Source of the DNA: Ga0077523 sp038324085
GTDB lineage: Bacteria; Pseudomonadota; Gammaproteobacteria; Burkholderiales; Ga0077523
Direction of reading: 5' to 3'
Assembly (NCBI GenBank): GCA_038324085.1
Contig: JBBQHP010000002.1
Span: 62,001 to 126,000, forward strand
Length of the DNA stretch: 64,000 nt
In this document: piece after piece, positions 35,661-43,086 of the stretch
Layout: every line of letters begins with the position of its first letter
How positions within the stretch are numbered: the stretch's first letter is position 1
The notes under the pieces: model-generated
The model's database searches: none
What the model was told of the DNA's origin: nothing
The model's input: only the letters and a program-made list of their open reading frames with translations
Translations under genes and position numbers: made by a program

Positions 35661-37403
35661 ATGAGATCAGACATGACCCTTCCGCTTGCCGGAAGGAAAC
35701 GAACCGCGGCCCGCTGCTCCGTGCTGCTGACCGGCCTGTTGACGGCGGGTACCGGATTCGCCGCAGATGACGCCATCGAGGCGCGCATCCGTCAGCTGGA
35801 GGAAACGCTCGAATCGGCGACGCGCGAACTGCGCGAACTGAAAAAGTCGTTGCCCCCCCGGGTGCCGGTGTCGGCTCCAGCGGCAGCGGCCGGCCCCGAG
35901 GTGCCGCCCGCTGCCGCCGCCGCGGCCGGCTCGGCGACGCCGGCGTCCGCAGTCACCCCCGTTGCTGCCCCCGCCGCGGCGGCTCCGGTTGCAGCGTCCG
36001 GGAATCGCGGCGACAGCCCGGCCACCGTGCGTCAGGTGGAGGAACTGCGAAAGGAGATTGCGGACGTCAAGTACCAGGCCGATACGACCGAAAGCCGCGT
36101 CGATCAGGTCGGTGTTCGTGCCTATCTCGGCCCCGGCCTCGTGTTCGAGGATCCTCGCGGTCGCTGGCGCCTGCAGGTGAGCGGCCGGGCCCAGCTGGAC
36201 TATCGAACGTTTTCGCCGTCGTTCGCGGACGTCAATACCTTCACCATCCGCCGCGCGCGCATCGGCGTCAGCGCCACGGTGCTCGACGACTACTTCGTTT
36301 TCGTCGAAGAGGAATTCGCGAACCAGGCCACCAGTCCGGCGCCGAGCAACGCGCCCATCATGACCTTCGCGTACTTCGACCTGCAGTGGTTCCGGCCCGG
36401 CCTGCGTTTCCGGCTCGGCCAGTTCAAGCCGTTCATGGGTCTCGACAACACCCAGCTCGACATGCAGACCGATTTCCTGGAACGGGCTCTGACGCAAAGC
36501 ATGTATCAGAACTCCCTGTACGACCGCGGGATCATGACGTTCGGCGAACCGATCCGGGGCCTGGTCTACAGCGTGGCGGTCACCAACGGCTCCGGCCAGA
36601 ACGTGGACGAACCGCAGGCAAACCTGCAGGAAGCCACTGCGGACGGAAAAGACATCACGGTGCGCACGGTCGCGAATTTCGCCCGGTTTCTCGGTCTCAA
36701 GGACACCGTCATCCACTTCGGCGGCAGCTACAAGCGCGGCACAATCGCCAACAGCGCGACGAACCCGTTCCGGGCGGCCACGGTGCAGACCGAGTCGCGC
36801 GGGCTCACGTTCTTCATCCCGGCGCCGTTCAACGCCCTCGGGTCGAGCGTCAGCAATATCAGGCGCACGATCTACGACGTGGAAGCGGCCCTGGCGTTCG
36901 GTCCGTACAAGGTGCAGAGCGACTATATCCAGGCGACCTACGCCGGCACGACCGAAGGCGTCACGCCGCTGGACTTCCAGCGATCGCTGAAGGCCGCCTA
37001 CGTCACGTTCGGGTGGATGCTGACGGGCGAGAACTATTCCGACATCTATCGCGAAGGCACATTCACCCGGCCCAGGCCCAACAACAACTTTCAATGGGGG
37101 CAGCCCGGGGCGAACGGATTATGGGAGCTCAACATGCGCTACAGCTGGTTCGACGGCAGCGACTTCAACACGTCGAACCCGGCCAATACCGGCAGGCCGG
37201 GAACCAGCGCGAGTTTTCCGAACATCACCACCGGGACAAACGGGGCAACAGCCTGGACGCTGGGCCTGAAATGGCAACCCAACCTGTATCTGCGGGTCGC
37301 GTTGAACCTGATTCGCACGGACTTCGATACACCCGTGACCGTGAATGGACATCAGACCTCTTCCGAGCGCGCCGTGACCATGCGGGCGCAGATGGATTTC
37401 TAG
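35661..37403 (+). CDS. Phosphate-selective porin OprO/OprP family protein
   Basis: A 580-aa outer-membrane porin (593 aa from an unlikely upstream start). The signal peptide runs to about AGTGFA. A coiled coil (IEARIRQLEETLESATRELR), a long Ala/Pro linker, and a second coiled coil lead to a beta-barrel beginning LQVSGRAQLDYRTF. FTIRRARIGVSAT, FRLGQFKPFMGLDN and YDRGIMTFGEPIRG are OprO/OprP-family landmarks. It ends in the terminal Phe (MRAQMDF). Relatives form trimeric, anion-selective channels for phosphate or pyrophosphate. Its position between modC and modA suggests molybdate or another oxyanion, which is an inference. Confidence 0.85.
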   Translation: MRSDMTLPLAGRKRTAARCSVLLTGLLTAGTGFAADDAIEARIRQLEETLESATRELRELKKSLPPRVPVSAPAAAAGPEVPPAAAAAAGSATPASAVTPVAAPAAAAPVAASGNRGDSPATVRQVEELRKEIADVKYQADTTESRVDQVGVRAYLGPGLVFEDPRGRWRLQVSGRAQLDYRTFSPSFADVNTFTIRRARIGVSATVLDDYFVFVEEEFANQATSPAPSNAPIMTFAYFDLQWFRPGLRFRLGQFKPFMGLDNTQLDMQTDFLERALTQSMYQNSLYDRGIMTFGEPIRGLVYSVAVTNGSGQNVDEPQANLQEATADGKDITVRTVANFARFLGLKDTVIHFGGSYKRGTIANSATNPFRAATVQTESRGLTFFIPAPFNALGSSVSNIRRTIYDVEAALAFGPYKVQSDYIQATYAGTTEGVTPLDFQRSLKAAYVTFGWMLTGENYSDIYREGTFTRPRPNNNFQWGQPGANGLWELNMRYSWFDGSDFNTSNPANTGRPGTSASFPNITTGTNGATAWTLGLKWQPNLYLRVALNLIRTDFDTPVTVNGHQTSSERAVTMRAQMDF

Positions 37404-37485
37404 CCCGGCGCGTGCATGCGGCCGGCACGAGCGCAAGTCCGTTCTAAGTGTTGACAGGCCCTAATCCAAAGCGGAGCACGACTTC

Positions 37486-38241
37486 ATGACCCGGCATTTC
37501 CTTCTCGCATTGAGCCTGATGATCGGCCTCGCCTCGGCTCCCCCGTCCAATGCAACGACCTTGACGGTGAGCGCGGCCGCGAGCCTGCGGGATGCATTCA
37601 CGGAGATCGGCGCCGAATTCGAGAAAGCGAATCCGCCGCACCGTGTCCAGTTCAACTTCGGCGGCTCGGGCCAGTTATTGCAGCAGCTCAAGCGGGGCGC
37701 GCCGGTGGATGTGTTCGCTTCCGCCGACATCGCCACGATGGACGGGGCCGAGGCCGCCAATGTGATCTTCCGGGACGGCCGGGCCAATTTCGCGCGCAAC
37801 CAGATGGTCCTGGTGATCCCGCCCGATTCCAGACCCGCACCGCGGACGATGGACGATCTGCGCGGGCCGGGCTACGCCCGCATCGCCATCGGCAATCCGG
37901 AATCCGTTCCGGCGGGGCACTACGCGATGATGGCGATGGTGGACGCCGGTCTGTGGGATGCGCTGAAGCCGAAGACCGTCAATACGCAGAATGTGCGCCA
38001 GACGCTCGACTACGTGGCGCGCGGCGAAGCCGATGCGGGCTTCGTCTATCTCACCGATGCCCTCACCATGCGCGACCGGGTGAAGGTCGCCTTCAACGTG
38101 CCGCTCAAGGCGCAGATTCTCTACCCGATCGCAGCGCTAAAGGGCTGGGGCAACGAGCACCTGGCGCGGAAGTTCGTAGAGTTCGTCACGGGCGAACCGG
38201 GGCAGCGGATCCTGGCGAAGTACCAGTTCGCGCGGCCCTGA
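37486..38241 (+). CDS. modA: Molybdate ABC transporter substrate-binding protein (copy 1)
   Basis: A 251-aa periplasmic binding protein. The signal peptide ends near PPSNA, followed by TTLTVSAAASLRDAFTEIGA, FNFGGSGQLLQQLKRGAPVD, VFASADIATMDGAE, IGNPESVPAGHYA and DAGFVYLTDAL, all ModA features. TTGACA at 37451-37456 could be a -35, but no matching -10 is obvious. It follows the porin by 82 bp and precedes mop by 70 bp. A paralogue lies at 40083. Confidence 0.93.
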   Translation: MTRHFLLALSLMIGLASAPPSNATTLTVSAAASLRDAFTEIGAEFEKANPPHRVQFNFGGSGQLLQQLKRGAPVDVFASADIATMDGAEAANVIFRDGRANFARNQMVLVIPPDSRPAPRTMDDLRGPGYARIAIGNPESVPAGHYAMMAMVDAGLWDALKPKTVNTQNVRQTLDYVARGEADAGFVYLTDALTMRDRVKVAFNVPLKAQILYPIAALKGWGNEHLARKFVEFVTGEPGQRILAKYQFARP

Positions 38242-38311
38242 AGCCTTGTCCGGAACTCCGGACCCGCACGCGCGTCGATCGATTACCTAGCCAACGATGG
38301 AGGGTAATGCC

Positions 38312-38521
38312 ATGAAACTCAGTGCACGCAATGTGATGCGCGGTGTGATCAGCGAGGTGCGCAAGGGCGCCACGCAGTCGGTCGTCAAGGTCGAAGTGCA
38401 GAATCCTGCGATCGTGTCGGCCACGATCACCAATGAAGCTGTGGAGGATCTCGCGTTGCGCGTCGGCGAGACGGTGCAAGTCATCGTCAAATCGACGGAC
38501 GTGATCGTGGGGAAGGAGTAG
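38312..38521 (+). CDS. mop: Molbindin (free-standing TOBE/Mop domain)
   Basis: A 69-aa single-domain molybdate-binding protein, the usual Mop length. It reads MKLSARNVMRGVISEVRKGA, then VVKVEVQNPAIVSATITNEA and LRVGETVQVIVKSTDVIVGK, the TOBE pattern. Mop proteins form hexamers that store or buffer molybdate and tungstate. ATG 38312 is preferred over ATG 38297 because GGAGG (38299-38303) is spaced 8 nt before it. It is noteworthy that both ModC and the ModE-like protein in this locus lack this domain. Confidence 0.93.
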   Translation: MKLSARNVMRGVISEVRKGATQSVVKVEVQNPAIVSATITNEAVEDLALRVGETVQVIVKSTDVIVGKE

Positions 38522-38662
38522 ACCCGGGCGCGGTGCGCAGTCCGGGGACTACGCTGTCCCGCGCATTGGCGGCAACGGGCCTAAGGCAGATTCAGTCCGA
38601 CCTGATCAGCCGACCTGCCGGCGAGGATGCCTGTCGACGCCCCCGCGCACGGGGCGCAACGA

Positions 38663-39334
38663 TCACCCCCGTCGCCGCGCCTGCCAACCGATCAATCCGA
38701 GGCCGGCAGCGAGCAATGCCCAGGTCCCGGGCTCGGGTACCGCGGTGAGCACCACATTGTCGAGGCTCGTGGTTTCCACCACGCCGGCGACGTATTCGCC
38801 GCGGATCCGCAGGACGGTGAGGTCGCCGAGCACGCTTCGGAACTGGGCCTCGGTGGGTGCCGTGCCGTCCAGCGTGCCCAGGTGCCAGGCTGACTCGTTC
38901 AGCGCGAGGGAGAACGAAGTCCAGTTCGTGTCGGGATTGCTCGCTCCGCGGAACAGGAGCTGGAGGCCGTTGCCCCCCAGGATGACGTCGGGATCGTCGC
39001 GCCACTCAGGCGTCGCAGGTATCACGCGCTGATCGAAAGCGAGGCTGCCCTCGTAATAGGCGCCGAGGTTGCCAAGAAACTTTCCGGGCGCCTGGAAAAA
39101 GAACGACTGGTCGCTCGGGTCGGTTGCCGAGATGTTGCCGCCGGGATTGCCGCCATCGCCGTGAACGACGGCGTAGAGGGTGCCTGCGGCGAGGTAATCC
39201 CCGTTGTAGACGAGATCGACCGCGCTCCAGCCATCGGCGTCAGCATCGAATGTGCTGCTGACGGCGGCGTGGGACGGCGCGGCGACAAGGGCGGCGATCA
39301 GCGCAAGGCCTGCGGGGAACACATGCCGATTCAT
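38663..39334 (-). CDS. PEP-CTERM sorting domain protein
   Basis: A 223-aa exported protein. The signal peptide (MNRHVFPAGLALIAALVAAP, ending SHA) is followed by a beta-rich region with FDADADGWSAVDLVYNGDYL, a pattern like the laminin-B-type (PF00052) domain. It ends with the PEP-CTERM tag: VPEPGTWALLAAGLGLIGW followed by QARRRG. PEP-CTERM proteins are cleaved by exosortase and linked to biofilm or exopolysaccharide surfaces. AGGAGGAAG precedes ATG 39334. It lies 73 bp downstream of a truncated PhoX-like gene on the same strand. Confidence 0.85.
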   Translation of the reverse strand: MNRHVFPAGLALIAALVAAPSHAAVSSTFDADADGWSAVDLVYNGDYLAAGTLYAVVHGDGGNPGGNISATDPSDQSFFFQAPGKFLGNLGAYYEGSLAFDQRVIPATPEWRDDPDVILGGNGLQLLFRGASNPDTNWTSFSLALNESAWHLGTLDGTAPTEAQFRSVLGDLTVLRIRGEYVAGVVETTSLDNVVLTAVPEPGTWALLAAGLGLIGWQARRRG

Positions 39335-39407
39335 GGATTCTTCCTCCTGAAAGTTGGACCTGCGCAAACCAGGGGGTGATCCGACCTGAGGCCCCTCGAC
39401 GTGACGA

Positions 39408-39773
39408 TCAAGGCTTCCACAGGCCGCCCTGACGGTCAAGCCCGACGATGCGCTGCACGCCGGCCGTCCCGGTCTCGAACGGCATGAACAGATAGCGACC
39501 GGCATCGGGACCCGTCTCGTTGGCCGTGATCATGTCCCAGTTGCCGGAATTCGAACCCGGCAGCAGGGTGTTCTGCGTCGCGCGATCCGCGATCGTCATC
39601 TGGCTGAAGTGCGGGCTCGACAGCGTGATCGGCATCGCTTCGTTTGCCGTGGGGCCGGCCGAGGCGGCGAGCGGCGTGAACTGATCGAACACTGTGTCGG
39701 CGGCGTGGGCACCGTATCCCATGGACATCAATGCGCCGGTGACGAGCGCGGTGAGGGGCTTGCGGTTGAACAT
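39408..39773 (-). pseudogene. Truncated PhoX/DUF839-like protein
   Basis: A 121-aa open frame with a good start: AGGAGA upstream, a signal peptide ending GAHA, then DTVFDQFTPLAASAGPTANE and NWDMITANETGPDAGRYLF. This resembles the N-terminus of secreted DUF839/PhoX-like proteins, which are normally several hundred residues long. Here it stops after GLDRQGGLWKP, 73 bp before the PEP-CTERM gene. A deletion that removed the body of the gene is the simplest reading. It could still be made as a short secreted protein. Confidence 0.5.
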
Positions 39774-40039
39774 TGCGGGTCTCTCCTGTCGGGTCTTCTC
39801 GAATCGGGATCGATTCGATCGTGGGGCTGACGTACGCCTGAGCGCGTCGCCGAAGATATGTCGTCAGGATTGCGTAGGAGTGATGCAGCCGCAGGGATGG
39901 CATGGTCCGATAGGATCAAGCGGATGCGCGGGACGTATGGGGCCAATGGCTATACCCATGCGGGAGATCATCGCTGGCAGGTTTGGAGAGTTGCCTGCCC
40001 AAACCGGGAGTGCCTGGGTTCGAGGGCGGGCCGTGCGTG

Positions 40040-40058
40040 CGCTATATTGAAAATAGCG
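40040..40058 (+). promoter_or_regulatory. ModE-box-like palindrome upstream of the second modA
   Basis: CGCTAT (40040-40045), seven bases ATTGAAA and ATAGCG (40053-40058) form perfect inverted arms; the known ModE operator is of the type CGxTAT...ATAxCG. The left arm overlaps TATATT (40043-40048), a near-consensus -10, so binding there would block transcription. It ends 24 bp before the modA start. The 309-bp gap between the PhoX-like gene and modA holds this site and no other recognisable gene. Confidence 0.55.
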
Positions 40059-40082
40059 AATTCAAGCCAGAGGAGGCACGCA

Positions 40083-40835
40083 ATGAATCGGCGACGGGAA
40101 AGCTGGATCGCGGGATTCGTCCTGTTGTTTCCTCTAGTCGCCAACGCTGCCGATCTGACCATCTCCGCAGCCGCAAGCTTGAAAGACGCATTCGCGGAAA
40201 TAGCCACGGCCTACGAATCCGTCAACGCCCCGGACAAGGTGCTGCTGAACTTCGGCGCGTCGGGTCAGTTGCTGCAGCAGATCGTCCAGGGCGCTCCGGT
40301 GGACCTGTTCGCATCGGCGGACGAGGTCACGATGGACGCTGCGGAAAAGCAGGGGCTGATCGTCGAGGGCAGCAGGCGCGACTTTGCCCGCAATCGACTG
40401 GTGGTGATCATGCCGGCAGCGTCGTCGCTGCCGTGGCATAGGCTCACGGATCTGCTGCGGTCCGACTTGCAACGTGTCGCCATCGGCAATCCCGATTCCG
40501 TTCCTGCGGGCCGCTACGCGAAAGAGGTGCTCCAGACTGCCCGCCTGTGGACCGATCTGCAGCCCAAGCTCGTTACTGCACAGAACGTGCGGCAGGTGCT
40601 CGACTACGTCACGCGCGACGAAGTCGACGCCGGGTTCGTCTATGCGACCGATGCCATCAGGGCGGGCAACAGAGTCAAGGTGGTCGAGAGCCCGGCCACG
40701 GGCTCGCCGGTACTCTATCCGTTGGCCGTGCTGAAGGCCTCGGCAAACGTCGCGGCAGCGACCCGATTCAGCGCATTCGTGAGCGGTGCAACGGGTCGCT
40801 ACATCCTCGGGAAATACGGCTTCGAGAGCCCCTGA
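40083..40835 (+). CDS. modA: Molybdate ABC transporter substrate-binding protein (copy 2)
   Basis: A 250-aa ModA paralogue. The signal peptide ends VANA, then ADLTISAAASLKDAFAEIAT, LLNFGASGQLLQQIVQGAP, ASADEVTMDAAEKQ, IGNPDSVPAGRYAKEVL and DAGFVYATDAIRAGN. It shares nearly every binding motif with the copy at 37486 but diverges between them, so the duplication is not recent. AGGAGG (40071-40076) precedes ATG 40083. It is the only gene here with a clear ModE-box-like site. No permease is next to it, so it probably feeds the ModBC at 34-35.5 kb. Confidence 0.93.
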   Translation: MNRRRESWIAGFVLLFPLVANAADLTISAAASLKDAFAEIATAYESVNAPDKVLLNFGASGQLLQQIVQGAPVDLFASADEVTMDAAEKQGLIVEGSRRDFARNRLVVIMPAASSLPWHRLTDLLRSDLQRVAIGNPDSVPAGRYAKEVLQTARLWTDLQPKLVTAQNVRQVLDYVTRDEVDAGFVYATDAIRAGNRVKVVESPATGSPVLYPLAVLKASANVAAATRFSAFVSGATGRYILGKYGFESP

Positions 40836-40841
40836 AGTTGA

Positions 40842-41033
40842 AGCGCAGGGGGTTCAGCCGCGCTTGCGACGCAGTACGTCGTACTCGAGCCGGGCCCACG
40901 GCATCCGGCAGACGACGCGGCGCGCGGTCGTGCGCGGATCGTTGCGGATTTCCTGGTGTCGCCGGCAGGACAGGCCGCGTTGCGCGCCGCCGACCAGGAG
41001 GCCGGCGGGCCCTGGGTGTTTCCGCTGCCGTGA
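40842..41033 (+). pseudogene. Remnant of a periplasmic binding protein C-terminus
   Basis: Directly after modA copy 2, one frame without a start codon reads YVVLEPGPRHPADDAARG, then IVADFLVSPAGQAALRAADQ and GGPWVFPLP before a TGA at 41031-41033. FLVSPAGQAAL resembles the end of a solute-binding protein. It is bounded upstream by an in-frame TGA (40839-40841). It looks like the tail of a deleted binding-protein gene. The similarity is short and could be coincidental. Confidence 0.35.
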
Positions 41034-41082
41034 CCTTCGTCGAAGCGGATCGTCTACACTCCGGACCAAGGAGGACGCACGG

Positions 41083-41466
41083 GTGACGGCGACGGGATTC
41101 TTTGCGGTGGGTCTGGGTGCAGCCCTGGGCGCGTGGCTGCGGTGGGTGTTGAGCTACCTGATGAACACGCTGTTCCCGCTGCTGCCGCTGGGAACGCTGT
41201 CGGCCAATCTCATCGGCGGATTTCTGATCGGTGTCGCCGTGGAGTTCTTCGGCGCGCGTGCGGCGCTGCCGCCGGAGCTGCGGTTGTTCGCCGTGACCGG
41301 CTTTCTCGGAGGGCTCACGACGTTCTCGACGTTCTCCGCGGAAGCGGTGCAGCTTGCGCAACGCGGCCCGATGACGTGGGCGATGATCCACGTCGTTTCC
41401 CATCTTGCGGGATCGCTGCTGCTCACCGTGGCCGGCATGGCGCTGGTGCGGTCGTTGTCGGCGTGA
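41083..41466 (+). CDS. crcB: Fluoride ion channel CrcB/Fluc
   Basis: Dual-topology dimeric channel that exports fluoride. It is 127 aa with four membrane helices. GLGAALGAWLRWVLSYLMN, GTLSANLIGGFLIGV with the pore Asn, and TGFLGGLTTFSTFSAEAVQL with the Phe-box region and central Na+ site are all present. GTG 41083 is preceded by a strong AAGGAGG (41068-41074). I see no fluoride riboswitch in the short upstream region. Confidence 0.94.
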   Translation: MTATGFFAVGLGAALGAWLRWVLSYLMNTLFPLLPLGTLSANLIGGFLIGVAVEFFGARAALPPELRLFAVTGFLGGLTTFSTFSAEAVQLAQRGPMTWAMIHVVSHLAGSLLLTVAGMALVRSLSA

Positions 41467-41479
41467 CCGATTCGCGACG

Positions 41480-42991
41480 CTACCCGGCCGGGTAGATCGT
41501 TTCGTTCAGTACGGCGCGCGCGGCAGCGACGATTTCGGAGGCGGTCATGCCCACCGGGCCGCCGTGAGCCGCGCGAAGGCGATCGCCGGCAAGCCCGTGC
41601 AAGTGCACACCGGCCGCGAGCGCGAGCATCGGGCTGGCACCTTGCGCGATGAAGGCCGCCACGATGCCCGTGAGGACATCGCCCATCCCTGCGCTGGCCA
41701 TGCCGGCATTGCCGGAGGTGTTGACGAACCACTCCCCCGATGGCGCCGCGCAGATGCTGCCCGCGCCTTTCAGCACCACGAAAGCATTGAAGCGTTCGGC
41801 AAGGTGGCGCGCACTGGCGACGCGGTCGCGCTGGATTTCGACCGTCGCCACGCCAAGAAGCCGGCCGGCTTCGGCGGGATGCGGTGTCATCACCGTTGGC
41901 ACGTTGCGGCGAGCGACCGCGGCCGCGAGCCCGCTTTCGCTCGCGATGAGGTTGAGTGCGTCGGCATCGAGTACCAGCGGAAGCACCCGTGCGATGGCTT
42001 GCGCAAGTACGTTACGAGCCGGTTCGGAGCGTCCCAAACCGGGGCCGGCGACGAGTACCGACGGCGACGCCATGGCGATCAATTCCACGGCGGTCCTGAG
42101 CATGAGTTCGGGCTGCAGAATATCCACGGTCGGCGCGCCAGGATCGAGAAAGCCGACGAAGGTGCGCCCTGCGCCGAGCAGCAAGGCTGCGCGTCCCGCA
42201 AGCAGCGCGGCCCCGGTCATGCCGGTGGCTCCGCCCAGGATCGCGACGTCGCCGTAGCTGCCCTTGTGGCTGTGCGCCGCTCGCGGCGGCAATGCCGCGT
42301 GGATGACAACCGCATCGAGTACACGACCGATCGACGCGTCGGAGTGTCCGCTCGTGTCGACGGCGAGGTCGAAGACCTGGATTCGCCCGGCGTGATCCGG
42401 GCCCTGGAGCGTCAGCAGTCCGGGCTTCAGAGCGATGAACGTTGCAGTGGCCGTGGCCCGGATCGCGCTGCCGAGCACCCGGCCGCTGTCGGCGTGCAGC
42501 CCGCTCGGGATGTCGAGCGCCAGCACGCGACTGGGCAGGGCATTGATGCGGGCGATCCGGTCGGCCTCGATGCCCCGCACGTCGCGTTCGAGCCCGATGC
42601 CGAAGAGCCCGTCGACGACGAGATCGGGACGCGCATTGTCCGGCCACTCGGTCGTCGTGCTGCCGCCGGTCTCGCGCCACGCAGCCAGGGCCGCGCCGGC
42701 GTCGGTGCCTAGCTTGTCCTCGCGACCGGTGAACACGACCTCGACGTCGAACCACCACGACTTCAAGCGCCGGGCGACCACGAACGCGTCGCCGCCATTG
42801 TTGCCGGGGCCCGCCACGACCAGCGCGCGGCGCCCGTCGCCCAGAAGCTCCCGCGCCATCTCCGCGGCGGCAAGCCCGGCACGTTCCATCAACGGCGGCG
42901 GCGGAATCTGCGCGAAGGCATCGCGTTCGATCGCGCGAATCGCGGCGGTGAGGCAGACCGGGCGAAGCCGGGACAACGCGTCTTCGGACAT
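41480..42991 (-). CDS. nnr: Bifunctional NAD(P)H-hydrate epimerase / ADP-dependent dehydratase
   Basis: Repairs hydrated NADH and NADPH. It is 503 aa from ATG 42991; a TTG at 43012 adds seven residues. The N-terminal YjeF/NnrE epimerase domain (1-215) contains VVAGPGNNGGDAFVVARRL, VDGLFGIGL and LALDIPSGLHADSG. The C-terminal NnrD kinase-fold domain (225-503) contains AHSHKGSYGDVAILGGA, VLDADALNL, TPHPAEAGRLLG and GNAGMASAGMGDVLTGI. It converges with crcB, ending 13 bp apart, and is divergent from purL. Confidence 0.94.
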   Translation of the reverse strand: MSEDALSRLRPVCLTAAIRAIERDAFAQIPPPPLMERAGLAAAEMARELLGDGRRALVVAGPGNNGGDAFVVARRLKSWWFDVEVVFTGREDKLGTDAGAALAAWRETGGSTTTEWPDNARPDLVVDGLFGIGLERDVRGIEADRIARINALPSRVLALDIPSGLHADSGRVLGSAIRATATATFIALKPGLLTLQGPDHAGRIQVFDLAVDTSGHSDASIGRVLDAVVIHAALPPRAAHSHKGSYGDVAILGGATGMTGAALLAGRAALLLGAGRTFVGFLDPGAPTVDILQPELMLRTAVELIAMASPSVLVAGPGLGRSEPARNVLAQAIARVLPLVLDADALNLIASESGLAAAVARRNVPTVMTPHPAEAGRLLGVATVEIQRDRVASARHLAERFNAFVVLKGAGSICAAPSGEWFVNTSGNAGMASAGMGDVLTGIVAAFIAQGASPMLALAAGVHLHGLAGDRLRAAHGGPVGMTASEIVAAARAVLNETIYPAG

Positions 42992-43054
42992 GACGGAAGT
43001 GTAACCGTCCAAGGAAAGCGCGCGGCGTGCGAGTCGATTCGCCGTGCTCTTCGG

Positions 43055-43060
43055 TATAAT
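43055..43060 (+). promoter_or_regulatory. -10 element of purL
   Basis: A perfect TATAAT (43055-43060) lies 26 bp before the purL start. The -35 region around 43032-43037 (AGTCGA) is poor. The position gives a very short leader. Confidence 0.45.
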
Positions 43061-43086
43061 CCGGGTTTGAAAAAGCTCTCCCGTAC

